From positions 17,918,001 through 17,982,000 of the forward strand of contig JBHGNT010000012.1 of the NCBI GenBank assembly GCA_043228905.1: a stretch of DNA of 64,000 bases, read 5' to 3'. This DNA is from Azolla caroliniana (lineage: Eukaryota > Polypodiophyta). A program made the position numbers and the translations under genes. The stretch's first letter is position 1. The number at the start of each line of letters is the position of its first letter. The notes beneath the pieces were generated by a model. The model did no database searches. It saw nothing but the letters and a program-made list of their open reading frames with translations, and was not told the origin of the DNA. Of the stretch, positions 54,595 to 64,000 are shown in pieces.

Positions 54595-54825
54595 CTTCTT
54601 TATTATTATTATTATTATTATTTAAAAATGGTATTATTATTTAGATTTTATTTATTTATTTATTTTTTTATTATTTAAAAATGGTATTATTATTTAGATT
54701 TTTTTTATTTTTTTATTTTTTTATTATTTAAAAATGGTATTATTATTTAGATTTTATTTATTTATTTATTTATTTATTATTTAAAAATGGTATTATTATT
54801 TAGATTTTATTTATTTATTTATTAT
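54595..54825 (+). repeat. AT-rich tandem repeat, about 55-60 bp unit, four copies
   Basis: Units contain ttatttaaaaatggtattat followed by tatttagattttatttattt, repeated four times with differing numbers of TTTA or TTTT. They merge into TTA and TTTA microsatellites. Confidence 0.85.
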
Positions 54826-54899
54826 ATAGCCCAAGGAATTTTAAGTCAACTAGACTTGTGCCCTCTCTTCACTTCTCAGATTTTATTCCATTCTCCAAC

Positions 54900-55215
54900 C
54901 AACTAATTCTTTCTTAATCACTTTCCTTAATCACTCTGCTAAACATCATTTTTCTAACTGACTCTCCTTCCTCAATTTTCCTAATCACTTTCCTTAATCA
55001 CTTGCCTCCATCATTTGCCTTAATCACTTCCATTTGATCACTTTCCTTTTATCACTTTCCTTTGATCATTTTCCTTCATCCCCTTCCTTAATCACTATCC
55101 TTAATCACTATCCTTAATCACTTCCCTTAATAACTTCCCTTTGATCATTTTCCTTCATCGCCTTGCTTAATCACTTTCTTTAATCACTGTCCTTCATCAT
55201 CATCATCATCATCAT
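54900..55215 (+). repeat. Degenerate ttccttaatcact repeat block
   Basis: Many imperfect copies of the 13-base motif ttccttaatcact and variants (tttgatcattttcct) run to a CAT microsatellite at 55195-55213. The block lies 300-600 bp before the DUF688-like start codon and could be in its promoter or leader. Confidence 0.75.
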
Positions 55216-55518
55216 TTTCCCTCTTGTCTTCACTTCACCTCCTCTTAATAAATCTTATTTTCATGACTCATCAATCGCCATCACCACCATTTGATTGATC
55301 TAAATGAGCCCCTAGTAATAAAAACTCTGTGTTTTAATCCATCACAGGTTTCTCCAATTACTTATGCAAAACCTATGCTATTTTATTGCGTTGCTAATCA
55401 GTTACAAATTACTTCTTCTACTTAATTATGGTTGTGCTAATTTCGCTAATCGAATAAATTATTTATTTACTTAGTTATCGGATTGATTTATTTTGGATTC
55501 AATTCAAATCACTAAGCC

Positions 55519-57639
55519 ATGGAATTGGAGTCTGCTCATTACAACTACATTTCTGACGAACCTAGCTGCGATTTAAGAAGAAACAGAGGAAGAAGAAGAA
55601 GGAGCGGATTGAATATTCCTGCACCAGCAGCCGCTTGTGAATATTCTGGTGTGCCTTTCCGATGGGAGGAATCTCCAGGGAGGCCCATCATCATGGATAA
55701 AAAGAATATTCTTCAATCGGATGAGGAAGCGTATGAATCTAATCCGAAAATTAATCATGTGAAACTCTGGAGTAGCTGCCCTAATGCATCTAATTCTGCT
55801 GCCCTAAATTTGCCGCCTAAGCTTCAATATCAATATAATTGCTACCACAATAATAGCCAATCATTATATCATTCTAATTTAAACCCAAAACATTTGGATA
55901 CTAAACTCTTTGCCCCACAAATTTCGGATGAATCTAAACTAAATCGCTCACAACTGGATCATACACTCATAATGAGCCCAAGATCAAATATGCTTGACAG
56001 GAGTGTGAAGAATCATTCTTCCAAGATTTCAGACCTATGCCAATCACAGATTAAATGTTCAGGATACAAATATCATCATCATCAGAATATACTTCAGATT
56101 CCTCTGAATCCATCCCACGACAGAATCAATGGAATTGATGATGACAAGGGGCATGGTGTTTATCATGATAGATTCTTCTTCAATGGCAAATTGAGCACTA
56201 GCCTTGACATGAAGCTTATGAGGTGCTTTCATGCTAGTTCAATACTAGATTCATGGAATCTGATTAATGGCACCCATAATAATCATGATGTTAGTACTAA
56301 TGATGGTGGAGAATCTAATTTGCAATATAATCATCATGAGCAATTGGAATCTAGTCTATTAATGATGGATCGTGACGACGATGATGACGATCAATACGCG
56401 CCACCATCTCCATGGATTTTAGGGTTTAGTCCCAACATAACTAGCAATACTAATCATGATAATGCCGGTTGTATTAACCTAATGGGCATGATTAAGAAGA
56501 ACAAGAACAAGATCAAGATCAAGGAGAAGAAGAACCAAATGCTAACCAATCATCACTCATATGTGAAGATCACTAATAAAGTCTTGAGGTTGGCCACATT
56601 GGTGAAGATGAAGTCTATGTTGGGCAAGCTCATTGATACTAAAGGGAGAATGAAGAGTAGTAGTTCATGGTATGGCCAAGGTCATGACCATAACAACATT
56701 TGGTCACCCACCTTGGCCACTTACCTATACAACCAACAGAAGGAATTACTTACAACATTTAAAGCCCGTGGACCCGAAGAATTGAAAGTGTCCAAATCTA
56801 ATGGTGAACCGTACACAAGGTGTGGAACGAACTTAGGGTACGTCAAATCAAGCCCCGACACGAATGGATGTCACAACTTAGGTCCATCGGGCCAACATCA
56901 GCTCCTCAAGTCTCCTTCTAGAGATATTGAGGTTGCTAGATCAAAGAGTCGCGTCGAAACCAAGCCTACCAATGGTGACCCCACCCATGGAAAGCCTTTA
57001 CATCAATCACGCGAGACCATAGTAACCAAGTCGAAGATTAATGGTGAGTGTGATTATAATGCTCCTTTAAATGATTTATTGACCGATGAGAATGTGGAAA
57101 CCAAATCCAATGATGTTGCTTTCAACAAATTGCTTGAGAATGTGGAAACCAAGTCCAATGATGTTGAATATGGTTACAAGATTTCTTCAAATATTGGAAA
57201 TGAGACCAAACCGCTGAAGAAATTTGAAACCCCTCAGAGGACGATGGATATCATTGATGATATTGAAACTCATGTAAATGTATCTAAAGGTGAACATAGT
57301 ACACATGGGTGGAAATCAAACATGAGTCAAGCTAGAGCTCAATATTCAAGCCTAGCCAACAACCCTAACTATAACTTCTCATTGGGAGCCGGAGATAGCC
57401 ATGGATTGGAGAATGCTGCAAACGAATCAAAGAGTGGGATACAAACCTTGGTCAATAACAACAATACCAATGAGCATCAATATTGTTTACCTCTTAATCT
57501 AAGGCATGGTGAGCGCTTGATACCAAAGGACAATTCGGAGAGTGATGGGCCAAGTGACAATATTATGGCTACAAGAGGTGACCTCAAGAACGTAACAAGT
57601 TCTCAAAAAGAAACACGTGACATGGTCAAGGAATACTAG
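55519..57639 (+). CDS. DUF688-like plant protein, 706 aa, single exon
   Basis: The start codon context is aagccATGG, a good plant initiation context. Near residues 43-57 is GVPFRWEESPGRPI, matching the VPF-W-E-x-x-PG-RP signature of the plant DUF688 family. A second conserved-looking piece, PPSPWILGFSP, is near residue 296. A lysine-rich stretch (KKNKNKIKIKEKKN, about residue 330) may be a nuclear signal. The C-terminal half is Asn/Ser/Lys-rich, with ENVETKSNDV repeated twice (about 527 and 542). The family's function is poorly known; no catalytic residue is visible. Extra 3' exons are possible. The frame is intact, which supports a real host gene. Confidence 0.65.
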   Translation: MELESAHYNYISDEPSCDLRRNRGRRRRSGLNIPAPAAACEYSGVPFRWEESPGRPIIMDKKNILQSDEEAYESNPKINHVKLWSSCPNASNSAALNLPPKLQYQYNCYHNNSQSLYHSNLNPKHLDTKLFAPQISDESKLNRSQLDHTLIMSPRSNMLDRSVKNHSSKISDLCQSQIKCSGYKYHHHQNILQIPLNPSHDRINGIDDDKGHGVYHDRFFFNGKLSTSLDMKLMRCFHASSILDSWNLINGTHNNHDVSTNDGGESNLQYNHHEQLESSLLMMDRDDDDDDQYAPPSPWILGFSPNITSNTNHDNAGCINLMGMIKKNKNKIKIKEKKNQMLTNHHSYVKITNKVLRLATLVKMKSMLGKLIDTKGRMKSSSSWYGQGHDHNNIWSPTLATYLYNQQKELLTTFKARGPEELKVSKSNGEPYTRCGTNLGYVKSSPDTNGCHNLGPSGQHQLLKSPSRDIEVARSKSRVETKPTNGDPTHGKPLHQSRETIVTKSKINGECDYNAPLNDLLTDENVETKSNDVAFNKLLENVETKSNDVEYGYKISSNIGNETKPLKKFETPQRTMDIIDDIETHVNVSKGEHSTHGWKSNMSQARAQYSSLANNPNYNFSLGAGDSHGLENAANESKSGIQTLVNNNNTNEHQYCLPLNLRHGERLIPKDNSESDGPSDNIMATRGDLKNVTSSQKETRDMVKEY

Positions 57640-58577
57640 GGATAAACATATTGGTAAGTGTTGTCTCATTCCTTTTTTATTGTCAAAACCTTGTCTTGCA
57701 TTTCATGTGGTCCATACAAAAGGACAACATATAAATAAATGAAAACTTACCCATGCATATAACACTTGATTCTTAATAGAGAAGCCATTGTTTTCATCAT
57801 AGTTGCATTTTATCAATACATGTATCCAATAAATTACCACGGACAAATATGTACTATCAATATCCATGGTTTTAATCATGTTTCCATATATGCTACTAAA
57901 GGGTATTATATATGGTAGTAACTTTTGGGGTATCTATGAAACTTTGGTCAATTCGTGCCATTGGAGTTTCAAAGTTTGTTGGGTGTTGTATACCGAGACC
58001 TCTTGACCATGGTGAGATGAGAAGAAATTGACTTGGCCAATATGTAAAGGATTTCAAAAAGAGAATTTAAAGTGTTGGGTCAAAAGAGCATATACATACA
58101 TACATAAAATGGACCATTAACATGTAACTATGAAATGTCTCATTAGAAAACCATGTTAAAAAGAGAGGCTTCAGTAAAACATTTCATGTATTGATGTTAA
58201 ATATGTGTCTTATATTGTAAATAAATTGTTTCATTAATTCTTTTGCCCTATTGGGAAGCCATTGTAATATCTGTTGACATCTAAGTGATAGATCATATAC
58301 ATATGCATACACTAACACTTTGAGATGTTGTGAATGTAGGTAGCAACAAACAAGCTTGCATATTGTTGTTTCTTCATCATAAGTCAACAAGTTCAAATAT
58401 GTATATGTATGTATAAGCATTGTATTCAAAAGATTTAGCTTTTCCACATTAGCTTGTGCCATAAACCTAGTCAAGTTACGAGATCAAGTACTTGGTGTGA
58501 ACCTATATGCAAGTACACTAGACAAGCATTCATTCCTATCTCATTAGCTTGTTTAGTCACTCAATGTATGTATTGGG

Positions 58578-58625
<48 letters not shown>

Positions 58626-60076
58626 TCTTGTAATATTTGTTATTTTTACTTTCATATTGTATATAGCTTTTCCAAATGCACCCGTGACCTCACCATTTCG
58701 ATGAAGAATATGAGTGAGAGTACAATGCCTTTTATTGCTGTGGCTAAACATACACAAACTAGGAGGCAATTGAGAATGTGTATTGGAATTTCAAAAAGTA
58801 TGCTTGGTCATAATTTTCAATGAGTTTTCCTAATAATAACACTTCTGTATTAAATCCTTTGCAATTTGAAAATAAGCATTTTCAATTGAAATAATGAAAT
58901 CCTTGATTTCGTAATTATGCTTCTGAGCCATTCATTTTGCTCTTGATTCAAAGCTTAATTTGCTAATTAACATGCAAATCAATATAATTACAGAGCTTCT
59001 GATTCATGTAAAGCAACCATAGTTTTGGTGCGATTACTGAAGCCAATAACACTGGTTCAATACACTGATTCAGCAATGCGGCATTAATTTAGGAGACGTG
59101 TAGAATTGAACCCATCACGTTGTGTTGATAATCCACGACCTTGTTGTCATTATCATCAGTTCCCATTTTGTCTTGGCTGAAACATTGATTACCATGCTAC
59201 ACAACAGAATTATGTGGACAGCTCAGTTATATCCAGTCTTTCAGCAATCATACGATCAATCCATGTTCTTTTCCACTACTTATGGGTGTTGATGAGGGAA
59301 ATTCCGGAAATATTTGAGAATTCTTCCCTAGAACTGACGAAGCGCACAAAACATTCTGTGGCAGATTGAGTTGCAACTTTCTTTGCTTGGTGTTGACTCT
59401 CATACCTGTATCACTAAGTCTCTTCAAGCCAAATCTTGTCCATTCTTCTAATTTAGTGTGTCAACTGCAATTATTATAACATCTCTGAACACTCTCATCA
59501 CTTGCATATGAGCGTGTACCCTTCATATGTCTCTGACATGCATATGAAATAGTTAGTCAAGCATGGTTCATGCAATAATAGACCTTGGGTCTGCATGCGC
59601 TGACTTTGGTTTAGGATCGTGGTAATTGGCACAGAATTGATATAAGGTAGTATGCTAACTCCAATAAATACATATACACCATATGATCTTGCACAGATTT
59701 TATTTTATTTTATTCTTCCAAAAAGATCTTGCACAGATTTAATCCACTTACATTGTTTATAGAAGTGGTTAATTGTCTTCAATGAAAACAGATTATGATA
59801 TTGACAAAAAAAGTTGGTGCGTTCGCAGTTAGGGAAGTACAGTACAAATTACAAACACTACTGATTCTCGGCTTCAAATTTGGGCACAAGTGTCCATTTA
59901 AATTTAAGAAAGAGTAATTACAGAGGTCATATGTTATGACCAATAATGCTGGTTTTCTTTTTCTCTTATTTTTGGGGCCAGGGAAGGGGGGGGGGGAAGA
60001 TATTCATGGTGTGATAGATACATGGTAGAGTGAAATCCTCACATGAAATCAAGATACCACTAGTTTAACATATGCT
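57640..60076. other. Intergenic region between DUF688-like gene and UFL1
   Basis: No further gene is supported. An (AT)n(AG)n microsatellite lies at 58578-58624 and a G run at 59989-59996. The two flanking genes converge here, so it should contain both 3' ends. Confidence 0.55.
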
Positions 60077-62886
60077 TCATTCAGAGGCAGATGCAATTTG
60101 TTTTAAATTTGGCATCATACTTTGTAATTGTTCTCGTTTTTCTTCTACTCTAGATGAAGTGCAATCTGTTCCCTGATAAAGAAATAACAGTCGGATTTCA
60201 GAGAATATGTTCAAACAATATTAAAAGACGTCTAGAAAAAGAGAGAAAAATTGAATACTCAACAACACAGTAAATATAAAATTTGGCTAGAGAAGGCTAC
60301 ATACCAACAATATCAAGGGAAATTATTGGAAAATACACACACAGCGTGCACCTCATATCACCATGTGATGCTGATACTAGTAATTTACGTTCTTTACTGA
60401 TAACTGCAAGTCATTTGACATCGTGATTTGTGTATGTTCAATAGAGGCCTTGCTACAGGGTCTCTTAGAGACGTCAAGTTTGTGCACAATTCCACAATCT
60501 GGAGGATATCATCCAGCTAGAAAGTATATGATTATATGATTCATCACATGTTTGTAAAACTTTATGGGTCATGCTTGAGACAGTTGGGCACTTCTGCTGA
60601 GACGGAGGGCTACAAGCTCTAAATATCCAAGATTCAGCCATACCTTCATGATTAATAGATCATATTTTCATCATTCATGCTAACTACCGGATAGACCATA
60701 CCCAGTAGCAAGAAAGCGACTCCTTCAAAAAACTTACAGGCAGTCACATCCAAGATAGCATGGGTCAAGTCTGAGGGTCTGCAAAGTGACTTTGTTAGAC
60801 CCTTATGTGAAGCAAGATTGATGGTTATGCCCCTACAGGTCTCAATTAAACTAAATCTCTTACACAACGCACTCCTCTACAGGTGGTGCTAATGCAATTA
60901 AAATTCCTAGTAAATGCTCTACATGTTATGCCAGCAGAACAAAATCTGTCATATTATGCACATGTCTACCAGTGCTAATGAAACAAACCTCTTAAGCATT
61001 CCCAGTAGCAACTTGATTTTATAGGAGAAAGAAAGGGAGAAAGAAATATTCACAATACAGACCCCAGGAGTTGAGGTTGAGAGCATCGAAAGTAGCGCGA
61101 CAGTACTAATTTGGTAATTCGATAAAGTCTTGTAAGCTTCATCTGGGATTCGATTCTGTGTGGAAGTACCATAACATTAGTGTGCCATATTAAGAGTAAT
61201 ATTAATCATATTGCTATCACAAATACCTTTAAGTGGTTGATAGCCGCCAAAATAGTCCTTCCAGGAGCTTGCAATGCTTTATTAAATACCTTCACAAATG
61301 ATGACTCAAAAAAAAAGTTAAGCTTTTCAGTATTGAAAACATGTCATAGAATCTTATTTTCCTTTACCTGTGCAAACAGCAATGCAACAACTTTAGGTAA
61401 AAGGGCTACTGGATCATCCTCTTTCTCAATCTCTGAGCAGAGTCCCTTCAACAAGAAAACAAAACAATGGCATCACACGGCCATGGCAGCTGTGTATCAT
61501 ATCATGTTAAACTGTGTACCTTCTTATATGATGAAAGAAGGGCCTTTTCTGACTTTTTGTCCAGCAATTTCAAGCGCAAACCACTAGTTTTAGAGGAAAC
61601 ACGTGCATGTTACACTAAAATTTTCCTGAAAAAAATCATTTTCTATGCAAAACTAGAAAAAATACCATTCTTCAGCTACATCTTGCAAAGCCGTATCAAA
61701 TTCTGCAACATTCTTCACAGAGAAAAAATAAGTGAGATCTTTAAACCAATCAATTTACATGAATTTCCTCACAAAAACTCAACACTTATAATGAATGTGG
61801 TTGCTTCTTTTCAACACCAGTATCTACTAAACAAAAAGATGTGCTTTAATAAAGGATGAGAATTTTAGCACTATATTGGACAGGATGAAAACAATTAATC
61901 ATGGTAAATTCCTCGATATAATATACCTTGCCATCTAGTACCTCCACCATTTTTATACACTTTGTTGATAAAGAACCCTTACAACCTTTAGCCTGAAAGA
62001 AAAATAACCTATTTCATCCATGTAAAATTGCATCATCTTATAATGTGGCCTATTTTTCAAAGAAAAGAAAATTACCAGAACAAGCTTTTGAGGAGTACTT
62101 AAGGGAACTGCAGTGCTCGGGAAGTTCGTGCAAGTATCCCCATTCTCCAATCTCTTCTCAAATTCCTAATCATCATTACAAAAAACAAGCAAACTTTCAC
62201 CCTATCGATTAAATTCGAGTAAAATAGTACACAGATATATTGGACTTGATAGAAGAGTCTCTGCAGGGGAAAATAGCTTTTATAGGTGAAAAGAAAGCAT
62301 TCTTTCCCTCAGCAAAATTCATTCTTGAGATTCACGTCAATACTCTTTAGAAAGGGGATAGACAGATGCATTTGATACTAAAATTCATTCTTCAGACCTT
62401 GTTTGTATGAAGAACAACATTTTAGCTTACTTGAGTATACAATATTGCATCCACAAGTTCTGATGCTGTTGTCCTCAGTAGATGTCTGTGTAGAGCAGGC
62501 TGTAAATAGCAAACAGAAAAAAAAGCAATGGCATAACTTAGACATTGAAATCTTTGTAGTAAGATTATCTTTAAGAAAAACATTACCAAAGAAATATTGT
62601 CATCATCAAATATATCCAAAGCTTTAGTGAAGAGCTGCAAATTTGCATATAGCTGCCATAGACAAAGATGTTCAGTTGACCAGATGCAATAGGAAATTGT
62701 TGATGCTCATTCAGGAAAATTCTTCTAAGACCTCGTCAATTGTTTTCTGCAGGTTCTCTGCACGTTGACGCCGCTCTTCAGCTGCAGCTGTGAAGGAAGC
62801 TTGTTTGACTTTTTCCCAAGTAGAAACAAGTACAGGTTTAAGGTGAGCTGCAATGGCCTTTGATAATGCTCCTTCACCATCATCAT
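60077..62886 (-). CDS. UFL1: UFM1-protein ligase 1 (UFL1), C-terminal 295 residues, 11 exons
   Basis: Minus-strand exons: 62886-62732, 62652-62587, 62499-62431, 62165-62076, 61992-61927, 61712-61666, 61583-61520, 61445-61368, 61289-61227, 61155-61063, 60172-60077 (TGA). Frames join across all ten GT-AG introns. Diagnostic segments are LHRHLLRTTASELVDAILY, LLDKKSEKALLSSYKK, EDDPVALLPKVVALLFAQ, NKALQAPGRTILAAINHLK and PDEAYKTLSNYQ, characteristic of the UFL1 C-terminus as I recall the family. UFL1 is the E3 that attaches UFM1 to targets such as ribosomal protein uL24 at the ER, in ER-phagy and stress. The first exon listed starts within a codon, so the N-terminal part lies to the right; I found no convincing exon in 62887-64000. 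It looks intact. Confidence 0.9.
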
Positions 62887-64000
62887 CTACAAAAGTTAGC
62901 ATGTATTACACAGGAAAAATATTAATATCATTATTTTCGTTGTTCATAAAAAACAATAAAGCTTAACTGTTCCTTTCCTGAGGGCAACACCAATGATCAG
63001 GCATCAAATACAATTGCTGATTATTCATAATTCATGATTATATTTGAAGCCATTTTTAGTCTTAGGATGCCAACATAGAACACAGTTTTTCTTCCATTTT
63101 TTCTTTTGTTGATCAATGGCGAGGGTCAGATCTCAAAAACTAAACCTCTTCATGGAAAATGAGAGAAAACCAAGAATGGATAGTTCAATTTAGTTTTTTA
63201 TTCTGTAAAGATGCCTGAATAAACAACTCCATCTGGTCATAATATGAAGAAATTCATGATTCCAATAACATCTGGTCATGTAGATATTATGATTGATCTA
63301 TATATATATATATATATATATTATGACATTAAACCACAACATAATACACATATCACATATTTAAAACATAATATCTTTAAGTTTCCACAAATTGAAATAT
63401 TATCCGGAGTAAAGACTTAACACTGTTGAACTAGTGATTATAGATAGACAAAAATAGACAGATCAAAATTCAATTATCCTGGACGGGGAATTCAATCAAC
63501 ATAGACAGGGAATCAGAAATTTTGCAAGGAAGAGAAGCAACAGTAAAGGCAGGAAGGCAATACCAGTAGAATGGCAAGGGAAATCGTAATTTTCAAAAGG
63601 GCTACATTCATACCGCTTACCATGCAGGAAACACTGTTCCCCGCATTATGCTAGCAAGTCACAAAACTTTGATAGATGACATAGTAGGGAAACGTTCATT
63701 TGACTTAACTAGTACATTAGTAGGGAAATGTTCATTTGACGTGAAAACTGAGAAACAATTAGGACAAAGAAAGAAAGAAAGAAAGATATATAACAATTAG
63801 AACAAAGAGATGAATATCAATAATGTCCTGGAACTCAAAGAGGTTATTATAGCTATGAACTTCCCTATCCTTCAAGGCATCGTTAGAATGCGAAAAAAGA
63901 TAGGAAAAGTATGACTGGAGCCCAAAGTCTAACTGGAAAAAAAATATAACAAATTGCTCAAGAGTTAAATCCATGCAACCAAATAGCAAAGAGAGATTTG
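62887..64000 (-). other. Probable UFL1 intron, to window edge
   Basis: No exon with good borders was found. It holds a TA microsatellite (63299-63320) and a GAAA run (63764-63784). A minus-strand stretch from 63939 (after a tttttttcag acceptor-like site) is open but lacks a good donor and does not resemble UFL1. Confidence 0.5.

Noticed and set aside
63815-63945. Possible extra UFL1 exon after a strong polypyrimidine-AG site
   Set aside because: There is no good donor at its end, the translation (LDFGLQSYFSYLFSH) does not resemble UFL1, and the phase does not clearly join the exon at 62886.

Overview
The window looks like nuclear DNA of a flowering plant. It holds spliced host genes with GT-AG introns, an actin-depolymerizing factor whose first coding exon is only the ATG (typical of plant ADF genes), a plant DUF688-type protein, and layers of Ty1/copia, Ty3/gypsy and LINE elements. 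I cannot name the species. Host genes are few and far apart: ADF (12874-15358, +), a DUF688-like protein (55519-57639, +) and the 3' half of UFL1, the UFM1 E3 ligase (60077-62886, -, running off the right edge). They show no functional link to each other. Almost everything else recognisable is retrotransposon.

Layout. 1-1652: 3' end of an autonomous Ty3/gypsy element (integrase C-terminus, polypurine tract, 3' LTR). 1653-7796: decayed pieces of a copia 3' end, an endonuclease-domain fragment, a probable LTR with an 18-bp minisatellite, a coiled-coil/polyQ retroelement ORF, and a copia 5' end with LTR, PBS and gag. 9591-10253: solo LTR of the same family as 1007-1652, with a 4-bp target duplication. 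12629-15580: ADF gene and flanks. 17061-27366: nested stack 1, a copia remnant invaded by a Ty3/gypsy element, itself invaded by a chromodomain Ty3 element (20546-26172, target duplication GAGAC). 28001-45807: nested stack 2, a LINE (-) whose ORF1 is split by a copia element (33590-45130, target duplication CTCTT), whose pol is split by a very young gag-only LTR element (36769-42146, target duplication GCGG). 46840-50090: truncated LINE tails in opposite orientations. 50090-55500: mostly featureless AT-rich DNA ending in two simple tandem-repeat blocks. 55519-64000: DUF688-like gene, then UFL1.

The most interesting items are three. (1) The 5.4-kb element at 36769-42146 has two 672-bp LTRs differing at one base that I could see, and one intact 1326-codon ORF with a gag-like head and a long tandem-repeat tail, but no protease, reverse transcriptase or integrase. 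Its termini and polypurine tract match the integrase-bearing element at the left edge, so that family is its likely helper. (2) The chromodomain element at 20546-26172 carries an inverted copy of its own leader and first gag codons beyond its 3' LTR, yet the target duplication flanks the whole composite, so the rearrangement predates integration. (3) The second nest gives a readable order of insertion (LINE, then copia, then gag-only element) that agrees with LTR divergence. All coordinates come from reading by eye; no database search was run.
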